Shown: positions 1 to 5,813 of the stretch, piece by piece
How the letters are laid out: every line of letters begins with the position of its first letter
How positions within the stretch are numbered: position 1 is the stretch's first letter
From: Gemmatimonas sp. UBA2094
GTDB taxonomy: Bacteria > Gemmatimonadota > Gemmatimonadetes > Gemmatimonadales > Gemmatimonadaceae
Assembly: GCA_002331565.1 (NCBI GenBank)
Contig: DCZC01000016.1
Location: 1 to 7,590 of the forward strand
Direction: 5' to 3'
Length of the DNA: 7,590 nt
Notes under the pieces: model-generated
Told to the model about the DNA's origin: nothing
Databases searched by the model: none
Seen by the model: the letters and a program-made list of their open reading frames with translations, nothing else
Position numbers and translations under genes: made by a program

Positions 1-69
1 GGCGCAGGCGGCGAGCAGCACCGCCGCGGGAAGCGCGCGCCAGGGCGTCAAGGTCGAGGGTCGGAACAT
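1..69 (-). CDS. Lipoprotein, N-terminal 23 residues only (runs off left edge)
   Basis: Read on the minus strand from an ATG at 69, the frame is open to the window edge and gives MFRPSTLTPWRALPAAVLLA followed by Ala-Cys-Ala. This is a textbook bacterial lipoprotein signal: a short n-region with Arg3 and Arg11, a hydrophobic stretch of Ala, Val and Leu (residues 12-20), and a lipobox Leu19-Ala20-Ala21-Cys22. By family knowledge, signal peptidase II would cut before Cys22, which would then be lipidated and anchored in the membrane. Nothing of the mature domain is visible, so no function can be given. There is no clear Shine-Dalgarno before the ATG. A tiny candidate frame with its own good ribosome site ends 10 bases upstream (see findings). 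It lies downstream of the Rrf2 gene on the same strand with a 161-bp gap, so co-transcription is possible but unproven. Confidence 0.55.
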   Translation of the reverse strand, partial: MFRPSTLTPWRALPAAVLLAACA

Positions 70-221
70 GAAATCGTGGTCAGGTAAAGTCGGCGACAGG
101 GAGCAACGGGGCAGTATCCACGAAATGCTCCTCGGGTGGGTTCACGGAGTCTGCGGTGCAACGTCCCACGCAGCCATGGCGTGCCTTGCGCCGTGTTCGA
201 CGGGCGAAGCGACGTCGAGCA

Positions 222-236
222 GCCTGACGGTCAGGC
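222..236. repeat. Perfect 7+1+7 inverted repeat at the end of the Rrf2 gene
   Basis: GCCTGAC (222-228), one central G, then GTCAGGC (230-236) are perfect reverse complements. The repeat overlaps the stop codon of the Rrf2 gene (231-233). It has no T-run on either side, so it is not a standard intrinsic terminator. It could be a short hairpin, a protein-binding site or chance. Confidence 0.3.
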
Positions 237-743
237 GATCTGGCGCTCGGGCACGAGGGCCTTCGTGGCGTGCAGGCTGGCATAGCCGGTGGGTGCGGTG
301 GCCATCCGGGCGCGCACGCGCTCCATCACATCTTTCGAGAGCGAGTCGATGGTGACGCGGGCCAGGGCGCGCTTCAGCGCTTCTTCGGCGTCGAGGTACA
401 CCTCGTCGAGATACTCGGCGATGACCGGAGCAACCGGACAGTCGGCCCCCACGCCGTTGGCGTGCCGGCCGAGGAGTTCGCGGCCTTCGTCCTGCACGGC
501 GTCGTACACGGCGCGCAGTGTGATGGCCCCGGGATCGCGCGCGAGTACCGACCCGCCTCCTGCTCCGCGACGCGAGTCGATGATCCCGGCGTGCTTGAGT
601 TGCCCCAGTACCCGGCGTATCACGACGGCATTGGTCCCGACGCTTTCGGCGAGTTCGTCCGAGGTCGCGCCGCGCCCCTCCTCACGCTCGAGGTACGCGA
701 TGAGCCCGAGCACGTGCGCGGCAACGGTGAGACGGGAATTCAT
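231..743 (-). CDS. Rrf2-family winged helix-turn-helix transcriptional regulator (YwnA-like)
   Basis: The 170-residue product begins MNSRLTVAAHVLGLIAYLER, the usual opening of Rrf2 proteins. The winged helix-turn-helix spans about residues 1-80. The helix-turn-helix is at roughly 27-48 (Thr-Ser-Asp-Glu-Leu-Ala-Glu-Ser-Val then Val-Val-Ile-Arg-Arg-Val-Leu) and the wing follows at 58-67 (Arg-Arg-Gly-Ala-Gly-Gly-Gly). The three-Cys iron-sulfur cluster signature of IscR and NsrR is absent. The only Cys is Cys102, in an Asp-Cys-Pro-Val motif that matches the Cys-Pro-Val of YwnA-type members. A thiol sensor or a cluster-free repressor is therefore more likely than an Fe-S sensor. I chose ATG 743 over the in-frame TTG at 779, which would add 12 atypical residues. 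The gene is divergent from the TonB gene, so it may regulate that gene or itself. Family assignment is firm; target and signal are unknown. Confidence 0.9.
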   Translation of the reverse strand: MNSRLTVAAHVLGLIAYLEREEGRGATSDELAESVGTNAVVIRRVLGQLKHAGIIDSRRGAGGGSVLARDPGAITLRAVYDAVQDEGRELLGRHANGVGADCPVAPVIAEYLDEVYLDAEEALKRALARVTIDSLSKDVMERVRARMATAPTGYASLHATKALVPERQIA

Positions 744-779
744 GTCTAATATGTAACCGCGTGTGTGACGAACGGACAA
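744..779 (-). promoter_or_regulatory. Possible promoter of the Rrf2 gene, placed for a leaderless transcript
   Basis: On the minus strand TTGTCC (779-774, 4 of 6 to TTGACA) is followed after 18 bases by TACATA (755-750, 3 of 6 to TATAAT). This is the most AT-rich patch of the intergenic region. The -10 ends 6 bases before the ATG, so transcription would start at or next to the A of the start codon. There is no Shine-Dalgarno before this ATG, which agrees with a leaderless message. The match is weak. Confidence 0.3.
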
Positions 780-814
780 GCTGAAGTGTTCCAGTCATCA
801 CCAATCTGTTGCGG

Positions 815-832
815 GTGGCCACCGGAGGCCAC
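815..832. repeat. Perfect inverted repeat in the divergent intergenic region
   Basis: GTGGCC (815-820) and GGCCAC (827-832) are perfect reverse complements separated by ACCGGA. The repeat lies 11 bases upstream of the putative -35 of the TonB gene and between the two divergent genes. It is a reasonable candidate operator, possibly for the adjacent Rrf2 protein, but no binding consensus supports this. Confidence 0.3.
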
Positions 833-842
833 TGCATCGCAC

Positions 843-871
843 TTGCGGCACCTGGGCCCGCTGAGGATAGT
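843..871 (+). promoter_or_regulatory. Putative sigma-70 type promoter of the TonB-family gene
   Basis: TTGCGG (843-848) and GATAGT (866-871) are separated by exactly 17 bases, and GATAGT matches 4 of 6 bases of the -10 consensus. The expected start would be near 878, leaving a leader of about 44 bases that contains the strong ribosome site at 911-918. Confidence 0.4.
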
Positions 872-910
872 GCAGGGGTAGCGAGGCGTTCAGCGTTCCG
901 CGTACTGCGG

Positions 911-918
911 AAGGAGGT
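911..918 (+). promoter_or_regulatory. Strong ribosome binding site fixing the TonB-family start
   Basis: AAGGAGGT is a nearly perfect anti-16S match. GGAGG ends at 917, four bases before the ATG at 922. It is the clearest Shine-Dalgarno in the window and decides this start. Confidence 0.8.
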
Positions 919-921
919 GCT

Positions 922-1626
922 ATGCCCGTCTCTTCCGAATTCCCCCTGAAGCTCCGAGCCTTCGAATCCACACGCCGGCTGTCCTGGCGTGCACTGCCGC
1001 AGCAAGTGGTGGGGGTTGGTGCGGAGCTGGCGGTCATCGGTGTGTTTCTGGCTGCCGGTTGGCTGGAGCGATGGGCGGCCGCGCGGGCGCCCCAGGCGGC
1101 GGACGAAGCGGTCGGGTTCCTGGCGCCGTTTCGTCGGGCCGCTCCGCCCCCGTCGGAGGAGCGTCTCTCCTTCGTAGGGCTCGGAGACGCTGCGTCCGCG
1201 ACGAACGGCGACGTCGCCCTGCCGCGAGACGATGGCACCAAGGCGGTGGCGCTGGCTCAACAGGGGACGCGTCTCATCACCGACGATGCCGTGTCGCAGC
1301 CCGAGAGCGAATCGCCGCGGGCGATGACCGAAATCGAGGTGGACTCGGCGGCGGCGCTCGATCCGAGTGCCGTGGGGCCCGAGTACCCGCCCGAACTGAT
1401 GCAGGCCGGCGTGCAGGGGGTGGTGTACGCGCAGTTCGTCGTCGACAGCGCGGGACACGCCGATACGCTCAATCTGCAGGTTCTCGAAAAGGTGGAACCG
1501 CAGTTCGTCGTGGCGGTGAAGCACGCCCTGCCGCAGATGAAGTACAAGCCGGCTGTCTTCGCGGGACGGCGAGTGAATCAGCTGGTGCAACAGGCGTTCG
1601 TGTTCCGCATCAAGCCGGCGGGATGA
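922..1626 (+). CDS. TonB-family energy transducer, C-terminal TonB domain protein
   Basis: The 234-residue product has a cytoplasmic N-terminus rich in Arg and Lys, one membrane segment at about residues 29-48 (Val-Val-Gly-Val-Gly-Ala-Glu-Leu-Ala-Val-Ile-Gly-Val-Phe-Leu), a periplasmic linker of roughly 100 residues, and a TonB C-terminal domain from about 150 to 232. The domain begins Gly-Pro-Glu-Tyr-Pro-Pro-Glu-Leu (Tyr155), continues Gly-Val-Gln-Gly-Val-Val-Tyr-Ala-Gln-Phe-Val-Val-Asp, and ends in the strand Gln-Gln-Ala-Phe-Val-Phe-Arg-Ile. In the family this domain contacts the TonB box of outer-membrane receptors and transmits ExbBD-driven force. Oddities: the linker is not Pro-rich, and the membrane helix carries Glu35 rather than the usual His. 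No ExbB, ExbD or receptor gene is in the window. It could instead be a TonB-like protein with another role. Start fixed by the strong ribosome site just upstream. Confidence 0.85.
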   Translation: MPVSSEFPLKLRAFESTRRLSWRALPQQVVGVGAELAVIGVFLAAGWLERWAAARAPQAADEAVGFLAPFRRAAPPPSEERLSFVGLGDAASATNGDVALPRDDGTKAVALAQQGTRLITDDAVSQPESESPRAMTEIEVDSAAALDPSAVGPEYPPELMQAGVQGVVYAQFVVDSAGHADTLNLQVLEKVEPQFVVAVKHALPQMKYKPAVFAGRRVNQLVQQAFVFRIKPAG

Positions 1627-1689
1627 TCGGCGCGGGGGGCAGCGTCCCCTCGCCGTCGTGCGTTGAGTAGGAGATATTCGCCCCGTTCC

Positions 1690-1715
1690 CGGGCCCGGGC
1701 GGCATGCCGGGCCCG
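1690..1715. terminator. GC-rich 9-bp hairpin between the TonB and amidase genes
   Basis: CGGGCCCGG (1690-1698) pairs perfectly with CCGGGCCCG (1707-1715) around an 8-base loop. It lies 63 bases after the TonB-gene stop. There is no T-run behind it, only a pyrimidine-rich stretch, so it is a weak candidate terminator or an mRNA-stabilising hairpin. The in-frame ATG at 1704 sits inside its loop, which argues against that ATG as the amidase start. Confidence 0.35.
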
Positions 1716-1740
1716 CCGGTGGTTCGATTCTCCCCTTCTC

Positions 1741-1744
1741 GGAG
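1741..1744 (+). promoter_or_regulatory. Ribosome binding site supporting a GTG start for the amidase
   Basis: GGAG at 1741-1744 lies 7 bases upstream of the GTG at 1752. Neither the ATG at 1704 nor the ATG at 1806, both in the same frame, has a comparable site. Confidence 0.5.
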
Positions 1745-1751
1745 CGCACGC

Positions 1752-3602
1752 GTGGACAGCACCCCTTTCGATTTCCTCGATCACGCCGAAGCCGAACTCG
1801 CGGCAATGGAGTACGACCCGACCAGCACGGGGGTGCCGCGCCGCGAGTTCATGTTCCGCTCGCTCGTGATGGCTGCCGCGAGCACGTTCGGTGTGCGATC
1901 GCTCGGAGCGCAGTCGCCACAGGCGTACTTCGATGCCACGGCCGGCGTGTGGTCGGGGATGCTGCCCGTTCAACCGCCCGCGCAGCAGGAACCGGTGGCG
2001 CTCGGCAACGGTGAGGCGCCAGCGCTGCAGTTCATGCCGTATCCCGAGGGTACGGGGGCGCTGATGGAGCGCATGGTGGCCAAGCACGGCGCGAAGGCCT
2101 TCACGCGCAGCACCTTCGTGGTGGAGCCGTGGGTCGGCGCGGCGCCCGCATCGCCGGACGATCTCGCGTTTCTGCCGGCGCATCGCATTGCTGCGCTCAT
2201 CAAGGCGCGCAAGATCACCTCGCGGCAGATCACCGACATCTACCTCGAGCGCATGGAGCGTCTCAATCCCACGCTCAATTGCGTGGTGACGCTCATGAAG
2301 GAGTCGGCGCGCGCCGAAGCCGATGCGATGGACAAGGAGTTGGCTGCCGGCAAGTACCGTGGTCCGTTGCACGGCGTGCCGTACGGCATCAAGGATCTCT
2401 TCGCCACGAAGAACGCGCCCACGTCGTGGGGCTCGCCCGACTTCAAGGATCAGCAGTTCGACTACGACGCCGAGATCGTCGTGCGGTTGCGCAATGCCGG
2501 CGCGGTGTTGCTCGCGAAGCTGGCGACCGGACTGTTCGCGCAGAACGATTGGTGGTACGGCGGGCGCACCAACAACCCGTGGAATCTCAACATCGGCTCC
2601 AGCGGCTCGAGCACCGGCCCCGGTTCGGCCACGGCCGCGGGGCTGGTGGCGTTTTCCATCGGAACGGAGACGCAGGGCTCGATCGTGTCGCCGAGCATTC
2701 GCAACGGCATCTCGGCGCTGCGTCCCACGTACGGGCGCGTGAGCCGTCACGGCGGTATGGTGCTGTCGTGGTCGCAGGACCGTGTGGGGCCCATGTGCCG
2801 CACGGCCGAAGACTGTGCGATGGTGTTCAACGTGCTGCACGGCGTCGACCCGAAGGACGCGAGCACGGTGACCACGCCGTTCACCTTCGACCGCAACATC
2901 CCGCTCGCCAAATTGCGGATCGGCGTGGACTCGGCAGCGCCGCCGGAACTGGTGGACAAGCTCAAGGCGCTCGGCATGGTGCCGAAGCCCATTGGCGCGC
3001 GTCCGACGGTGGCGGGGATGGGCGGCGGTGGGCTCAATGCGGAGTACGCCGCCGCGTTCGACAGCTTCGTGCAGCGCAAGGCGAAGGAGTACAACCTCGA
3101 CCTCAACGCACTACCCGCACGACCGGCCACCGGCCCCGGCGCCAATGCGCCGTTCGGCAACACGCCGCCCGCCCGCCCCAAGGGGATCAACGAAGGCGAC
3201 ACCAACCCCATGGCGGCGGCCGACTGGAACCCGCGCTTCGTGGGTGGCCGCAGCATCCGCGCGTTCGACTTCGTCAACAACCAACGTCGTCGTCTGCTGC
3301 TGGTGCAGAAGTGGGGCGAGTTCATGAAGGACCTCGACGGTTTCATCGGCGGCCCCAACGCCGACGTGGGCCCCAACGCGCAGACGGGTCATCCGTGTGC
3401 GGTGCTGCCGTACAAGTTCGACGTGCCACAGTTCGGCTTCGGCGGACAGCGTGGCAACGACAGCACGCCGGCACCGACGTACAAGGCGCAGCCCATCTGC
3501 GGCGTGATCACGGGCAATCTGTACAACGACGACATCATCCTCTCGGTCGCGCATCAGTTCCAGAAGGCGACGGACATTCACAGGCGGCGGCCGGCGCTCT
3601 GA
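1752..3602 (+). CDS. Tat-exported amidase-signature family amidohydrolase
   Basis: The product, 616 residues from GTG 1752, carries a Tat signal: Pro-Arg30-Arg31-Glu-Phe-Met, a hydrophobic Leu-Val-Met-Ala-Ala-Ala stretch, and a likely Leu-Gly-Ala cleavage site near residue 53. A 29-residue n-region precedes the twin Arg, long but tolerated by Tat. The amidase-signature triad is visible. Lys214 is in Tyr-Gly-Ile-Lys-Asp. The cis-Ser, Ser286, is in Gly-Ser-Ser-Thr-Gly-Pro-Gly-Ser-Ala. The nucleophile, Ser310, is in Gly-Thr-Glu-Thr-Gln-Gly-Ser-Ile. Spacings of 72 and 24 residues fit the family. Such enzymes hydrolyse amide bonds; substrate cannot be read from sequence. It probably acts in the periplasm or outside the cell. 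It is not GatA: the signal peptide and a long Gly/Pro-rich segment around residues 450-500 differ. It follows the TonB gene by 125 bp with a hairpin between them, so operon membership is uncertain. Confidence 0.9.
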   Translation: MDSTPFDFLDHAEAELAAMEYDPTSTGVPRREFMFRSLVMAAASTFGVRSLGAQSPQAYFDATAGVWSGMLPVQPPAQQEPVALGNGEAPALQFMPYPEGTGALMERMVAKHGAKAFTRSTFVVEPWVGAAPASPDDLAFLPAHRIAALIKARKITSRQITDIYLERMERLNPTLNCVVTLMKESARAEADAMDKELAAGKYRGPLHGVPYGIKDLFATKNAPTSWGSPDFKDQQFDYDAEIVVRLRNAGAVLLAKLATGLFAQNDWWYGGRTNNPWNLNIGSSGSSTGPGSATAAGLVAFSIGTETQGSIVSPSIRNGISALRPTYGRVSRHGGMVLSWSQDRVGPMCRTAEDCAMVFNVLHGVDPKDASTVTTPFTFDRNIPLAKLRIGVDSAAPPELVDKLKALGMVPKPIGARPTVAGMGGGGLNAEYAAAFDSFVQRKAKEYNLDLNALPARPATGPGANAPFGNTPPARPKGINEGDTNPMAAADWNPRFVGGRSIRAFDFVNNQRRRLLLVQKWGEFMKDLDGFIGGPNADVGPNAQTGHPCAVLPYKFDVPQFGFGGQRGNDSTPAPTYKAQPICGVITGNLYNDDIILSVAHQFQKATDIHRRRPAL

Positions 3603-3620
3603 ATCGGCGCCGCGCCGCTA

Positions 3621-3723
3621 ACGCGTGAGCACGGAGATCGCCGAGGGTGGTGAGGGCATGGAGAACTGCTCGATGTGGTTCCCGGTGCGCTCACCTGCCT
3701 CCGTGATCTCCGTGTTCACGCGT
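3621..3723. repeat. 103-nt imperfect palindrome, REP/MITE-like or structured RNA element
   Basis: The outer arms ACGCGTGAGCACGGAGATC (3621-3639) and GATCTCCGTGTTCACGCGT (3705-3723) are reverse complements at 18 of 19 positions, the exception being a G-T wobble. Pairing continues inward almost to the centre: of 49 opposed positions, 38 are Watson-Crick, 5 are wobble and 6 are mismatched, with the loop near 3670-3674. It fills most of the gap between the amidase stop and ilvD and ends 29 bases before the ilvD ATG. No target-site duplication or coding capacity is evident. It may be a dispersed non-autonomous repeat that also serves as a terminator or leader structure. Confidence 0.85.
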
Positions 3724-3752
3724 CCCCCGATCTTTCTCACCCACCGAGTATC

Positions 3753-5462
3753 ATGAGCGAACCCAAGCTCCCCAGTCGCCACGCCATGCACGGGCCCGAA
3801 CGCGCGCCGCATCGCGCGTTCTACTACGCCATGGGCCTCAACGAGCAGGAGATCGCGCGTCCCCTCGTCGGTGTGGTGTCGAGCTGGAACGAAGCGGCGC
3901 CGTGCAACATCGCGCTCAAGCGTCAGGCCGAGGTGGCGAAGCGTGGCGTGGTGGCCGGTGGCGGCACGCCGCGCGAGTTCACCACCATCACGGTGACCGA
4001 CGGCATCGCCATGGGGCACGCGGGGATGAAGGCGTCGCTGGTGAGTCGCGAAACCATCGCCGACAGCATCGAACTCACGGTGCGCGGGCACTGCTACGAT
4101 GCCCTCGTCGGCATCGCCGGCTGCGACAAGACGCTCCCCGGCATGATGATGGCCATGGTTCGCCTCGACGTGCCGAGTGTGTTTCTCTATGGAGGCTCGA
4201 TTCTGCCCGGTCGGCACCACGATCGCGATGTGACGGTGCTCGACGTGTTCGAGGCGGTGGGCTCGTATGCGGCAGGGAAGTGCTCGCTCGAAGAGCTCAC
4301 GGCACTCGAGAAGGTGGCGTGTCCGGGTGCGGGTTCATGTGGCGGCCAGTACACCGCCAACAGCATGGCGTACGTGAGCGAGGCCATCGGACTCGCGCTA
4401 CCCGGGTCGGCGAGTCCGCCGGCCGCGTACGAAACGCGTGACCGTTATGCCGAACTTGCGGGGGAAACGGTGATGCGCCTGCTGCGCGACGGGTTGCGCC
4501 CGCGCATGATCGTCACGCGCCGCTCGCTCGAGAATGCTGCCGCCGTCGTGGCCGCGACAGGCGGAAGCACCAACGCCACCCTGCACTTGCCCGCGCTCGC
4601 GCACGAGTGCGGTATCGAGTTCGACCTGTTCGACGTGGCCGAGGTGTTCAAGCGCACGCCGCTCATAGCCGATCTCAAGCCGGGCGGGAAGTATCTCGCG
4701 AAGGATGTGCACGACATCGGCGGCGCGAGCGTGGTGCTCAAGTCGCTGCTCGACGGCGGCTTCCTGCACGGCGACTGCATCACCGTGACGGGGAAGACCC
4801 TCGCGGAGAATCTCGCCGACGTGGTGGTGCCCGGTGATCAGAAGGTGGTGATGCCGGTGTCGCAGGCCATCTCGCCGACGGGTGGACTGGTGGGGCTCAG
4901 CGGCAACCTGTGTCCCGACGGCGCCATCGTGAAGGTGGCGGGGCTGTCGCACCTCGTGCACAGCGGGCCGGCGCGCGTCTTCGACAGCGAAGAGGCCTGC
5001 TTCGCGGCCGTGATGGAGCGGAAGTACGACAAGAATGATGTGCTCGTGATTCGCTACGAGGGGCCCAAGGGCGGCCCGGGGATGCGCGAGATGCTCAGCA
5101 CCACGAGCGCCATCTACGGGCAGGGCATGGGTGAGCATGTGGCGCTCATCACCGACGGCCGGTTCAGCGGTGCGACGCGCGGGCTGTGCATCGGTCATGT
5201 GGGCCCCGAAGCGGCGGTGGGCGGGCCGATCGGTCTGCTGCGCGACGGTGACATCATCGACATCGACGCCGGGGCGGGCACGCTGAGCGTGCGCCTCACC
5301 GACGACGAACTCGCGGTCCGTCGTGCCGCGTGGACGCCGCGTGCAACCGACTACCAGAGCGGCGCGATCTGGCGTTTCGCGCAGACGGTGGGGCCGGCGC
5401 GCTATGGGGCGGTCACCCATCCGGGTGGTGCCGCGGAAACCCACGTGTACGCGGACGCCTGA
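3753..5462 (+). CDS. ilvD: Dihydroxy-acid dehydratase (EC 4.2.1.9)
   Basis: The 569-residue product belongs to the IlvD/Edd family and has the normal length. IlvD converts 2,3-dihydroxy-isovalerate and 2,3-dihydroxy-3-methylvalerate to the 2-keto acids that precede valine, leucine and isoleucine, in the cytoplasm. The three iron-sulfur ligands are present: Cys51 (Ala-Pro-Cys-Asn), Cys124 (Ala-Gly-Cys-Asp-Lys-Thr-Leu-Pro-Gly) and Cys196 (Gly-Ala-Gly-Ser-Cys-Gly-Gly). Having all three suggests the [2Fe-2S] class. Lys126 is the expected carbamylated Mg ligand, and Ser472 in Asp-Gly-Arg-Phe-Ser-Gly is the expected catalytic base. The sugar-acid dehydratases of the family are the alternative, but the overall motif set favours IlvD. 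I chose ATG 3753; an upstream in-frame GTG at 3675 lies inside the palindrome and adds no family sequence. No clear Shine-Dalgarno is present. No other ilv gene is in the window. Confidence 0.95.
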   Translation: MSEPKLPSRHAMHGPERAPHRAFYYAMGLNEQEIARPLVGVVSSWNEAAPCNIALKRQAEVAKRGVVAGGGTPREFTTITVTDGIAMGHAGMKASLVSRETIADSIELTVRGHCYDALVGIAGCDKTLPGMMMAMVRLDVPSVFLYGGSILPGRHHDRDVTVLDVFEAVGSYAAGKCSLEELTALEKVACPGAGSCGGQYTANSMAYVSEAIGLALPGSASPPAAYETRDRYAELAGETVMRLLRDGLRPRMIVTRRSLENAAAVVAATGGSTNATLHLPALAHECGIEFDLFDVAEVFKRTPLIADLKPGGKYLAKDVHDIGGASVVLKSLLDGGFLHGDCITVTGKTLAENLADVVVPGDQKVVMPVSQAISPTGGLVGLSGNLCPDGAIVKVAGLSHLVHSGPARVFDSEEACFAAVMERKYDKNDVLVIRYEGPKGGPGMREMLSTTSAIYGQGMGEHVALITDGRFSGATRGLCIGHVGPEAAVGGPIGLLRDGDIIDIDAGAGTLSVRLTDDELAVRRAAWTPRATDYQSGAIWRFAQTVGPARYGAVTHPGGAAETHVYADA

Positions 5463-5506
5463 CGGTTTGCTTCGCGTTCCGGAGTTTCGGTGTGCGCGAG
5501 GCGCCG

Positions 5507-5551
5507 CTGCGGCTCGGTCGTTCAACGACGCAACCACAACGCGAGCCGCGG
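5507..5551. terminator. Nested hairpin 44 bases after ilvD, candidate terminator
   Basis: GCGGCTCG (5509-5516) pairs perfectly with CGAGCCGC (5542-5549). Adding the flanking bases gives a 10-bp stem with two G-U pairs. The loop contains a second inverted repeat, GTCGTT-C-AACGAC (5517-5529). It lies between ilvD and a broken gene on the opposite strand. No T-run follows, so it is not a canonical intrinsic terminator, but no other terminator candidate is seen for ilvD. Confidence 0.3.
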
Positions 5552-5583
5552 TCCAGGCATCCGTCAGCTCGTGCGCGCTGCAA

Positions 5584-5813
5584 CTACGATGAGCGCGCTG
5601 CCAGCGCCGTGACGATGCCCGCTGCAGCCAGAATGCGGGGACGAACAGAGCGATCCCCAGTGCACTCAGCGTGATCGACCACCACACGTGCACCGTGAGG
5701 AGATAGCTCGACGCGACCGTGGCGCTGATCCCCAGTGGGTACAACGCGACCCAGCGACGCTCCGGATGGGAGAACCAGAGCAGTCCGGCCGTACAGAGAT
5801 TGCCGAGCGCTCA
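5584..5813 (-). pseudogene. Decayed fragment of a small integral membrane protein
   Basis: On the minus strand the frame opens right after a TGA at 5813-5811. It reads Ala-Leu-Gly-Asn-Leu-Cys-Thr-Ala-Gly-Leu-Leu-Trp-Phe, then His-Pro-Glu-Arg-Arg-Trp, and then a long hydrophobic run starting YPLGISATVASSYLLTVHVW and ending near Phe-Trp-Leu-Gln-Arg. This looks like one partial and one or two complete transmembrane segments with short charged loops, quite unlike the shadow frames nearby. There is no good start codon (only a TTG at 5744), and the N-terminus is missing. After Leu-Gln-Arg the frame turns into Arg/Ala-rich nonsense. A one-base shift restores a plausible tail, Ile-Val-Thr-Ala-Leu-Ala-Ala-Arg-Ser-Ser, and a TAG at 5586-5584. 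This suggests 5' truncation plus a frameshift. I do not recognise the family. It could be a sequencing error rather than decay at the frameshift. Confidence 0.5.

Noticed and set aside
744..779. TTG at 779 as start of the Rrf2 gene
   Set aside because: It adds 12 residues not typical of Rrf2 proteins. ATG 743 gives the classic family opening.
682..1806. 374-codon minus-strand open frame across the TonB gene
   Set aside because: It overlaps the TonB gene, part of the Rrf2 gene and the intergenic region, and has no recognisable motif.
1578..2840. 420-codon minus-strand open frame opposite the amidase
   Set aside because: Arg/His-rich with no motifs, and fully overlaps a gene with catalytic residues and signal peptide. 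It is a GC-driven shadow.
2129..3628. 499-codon plus-strand open frame in another frame of the amidase
   Set aside because: Composition is Arg, Gly and Ala filler with no domain, while the overlapping amidase frame has the full triad.
3675..3752. GTG at 3675 as start of ilvD
   Set aside because: It would place 26 extra codons inside the palindrome, and the family-like sequence begins at the ATG at 3753.
3618..4220. Minus-strand frame through the palindrome, reading Asn-Thr-Glu-Ile-Thr-Glu-Ala
   Set aside because: The reading is a by-product of the CACGGAG repeat in the palindrome, and the rest overlaps ilvD.
4398..5744. Long minus-strand open frame opposite ilvD
   Set aside because: Only its first 65 or so residues look like protein; the rest is Arg/His-rich shadow sequence of ilvD. 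I kept only the membrane fragment as a pseudogene.
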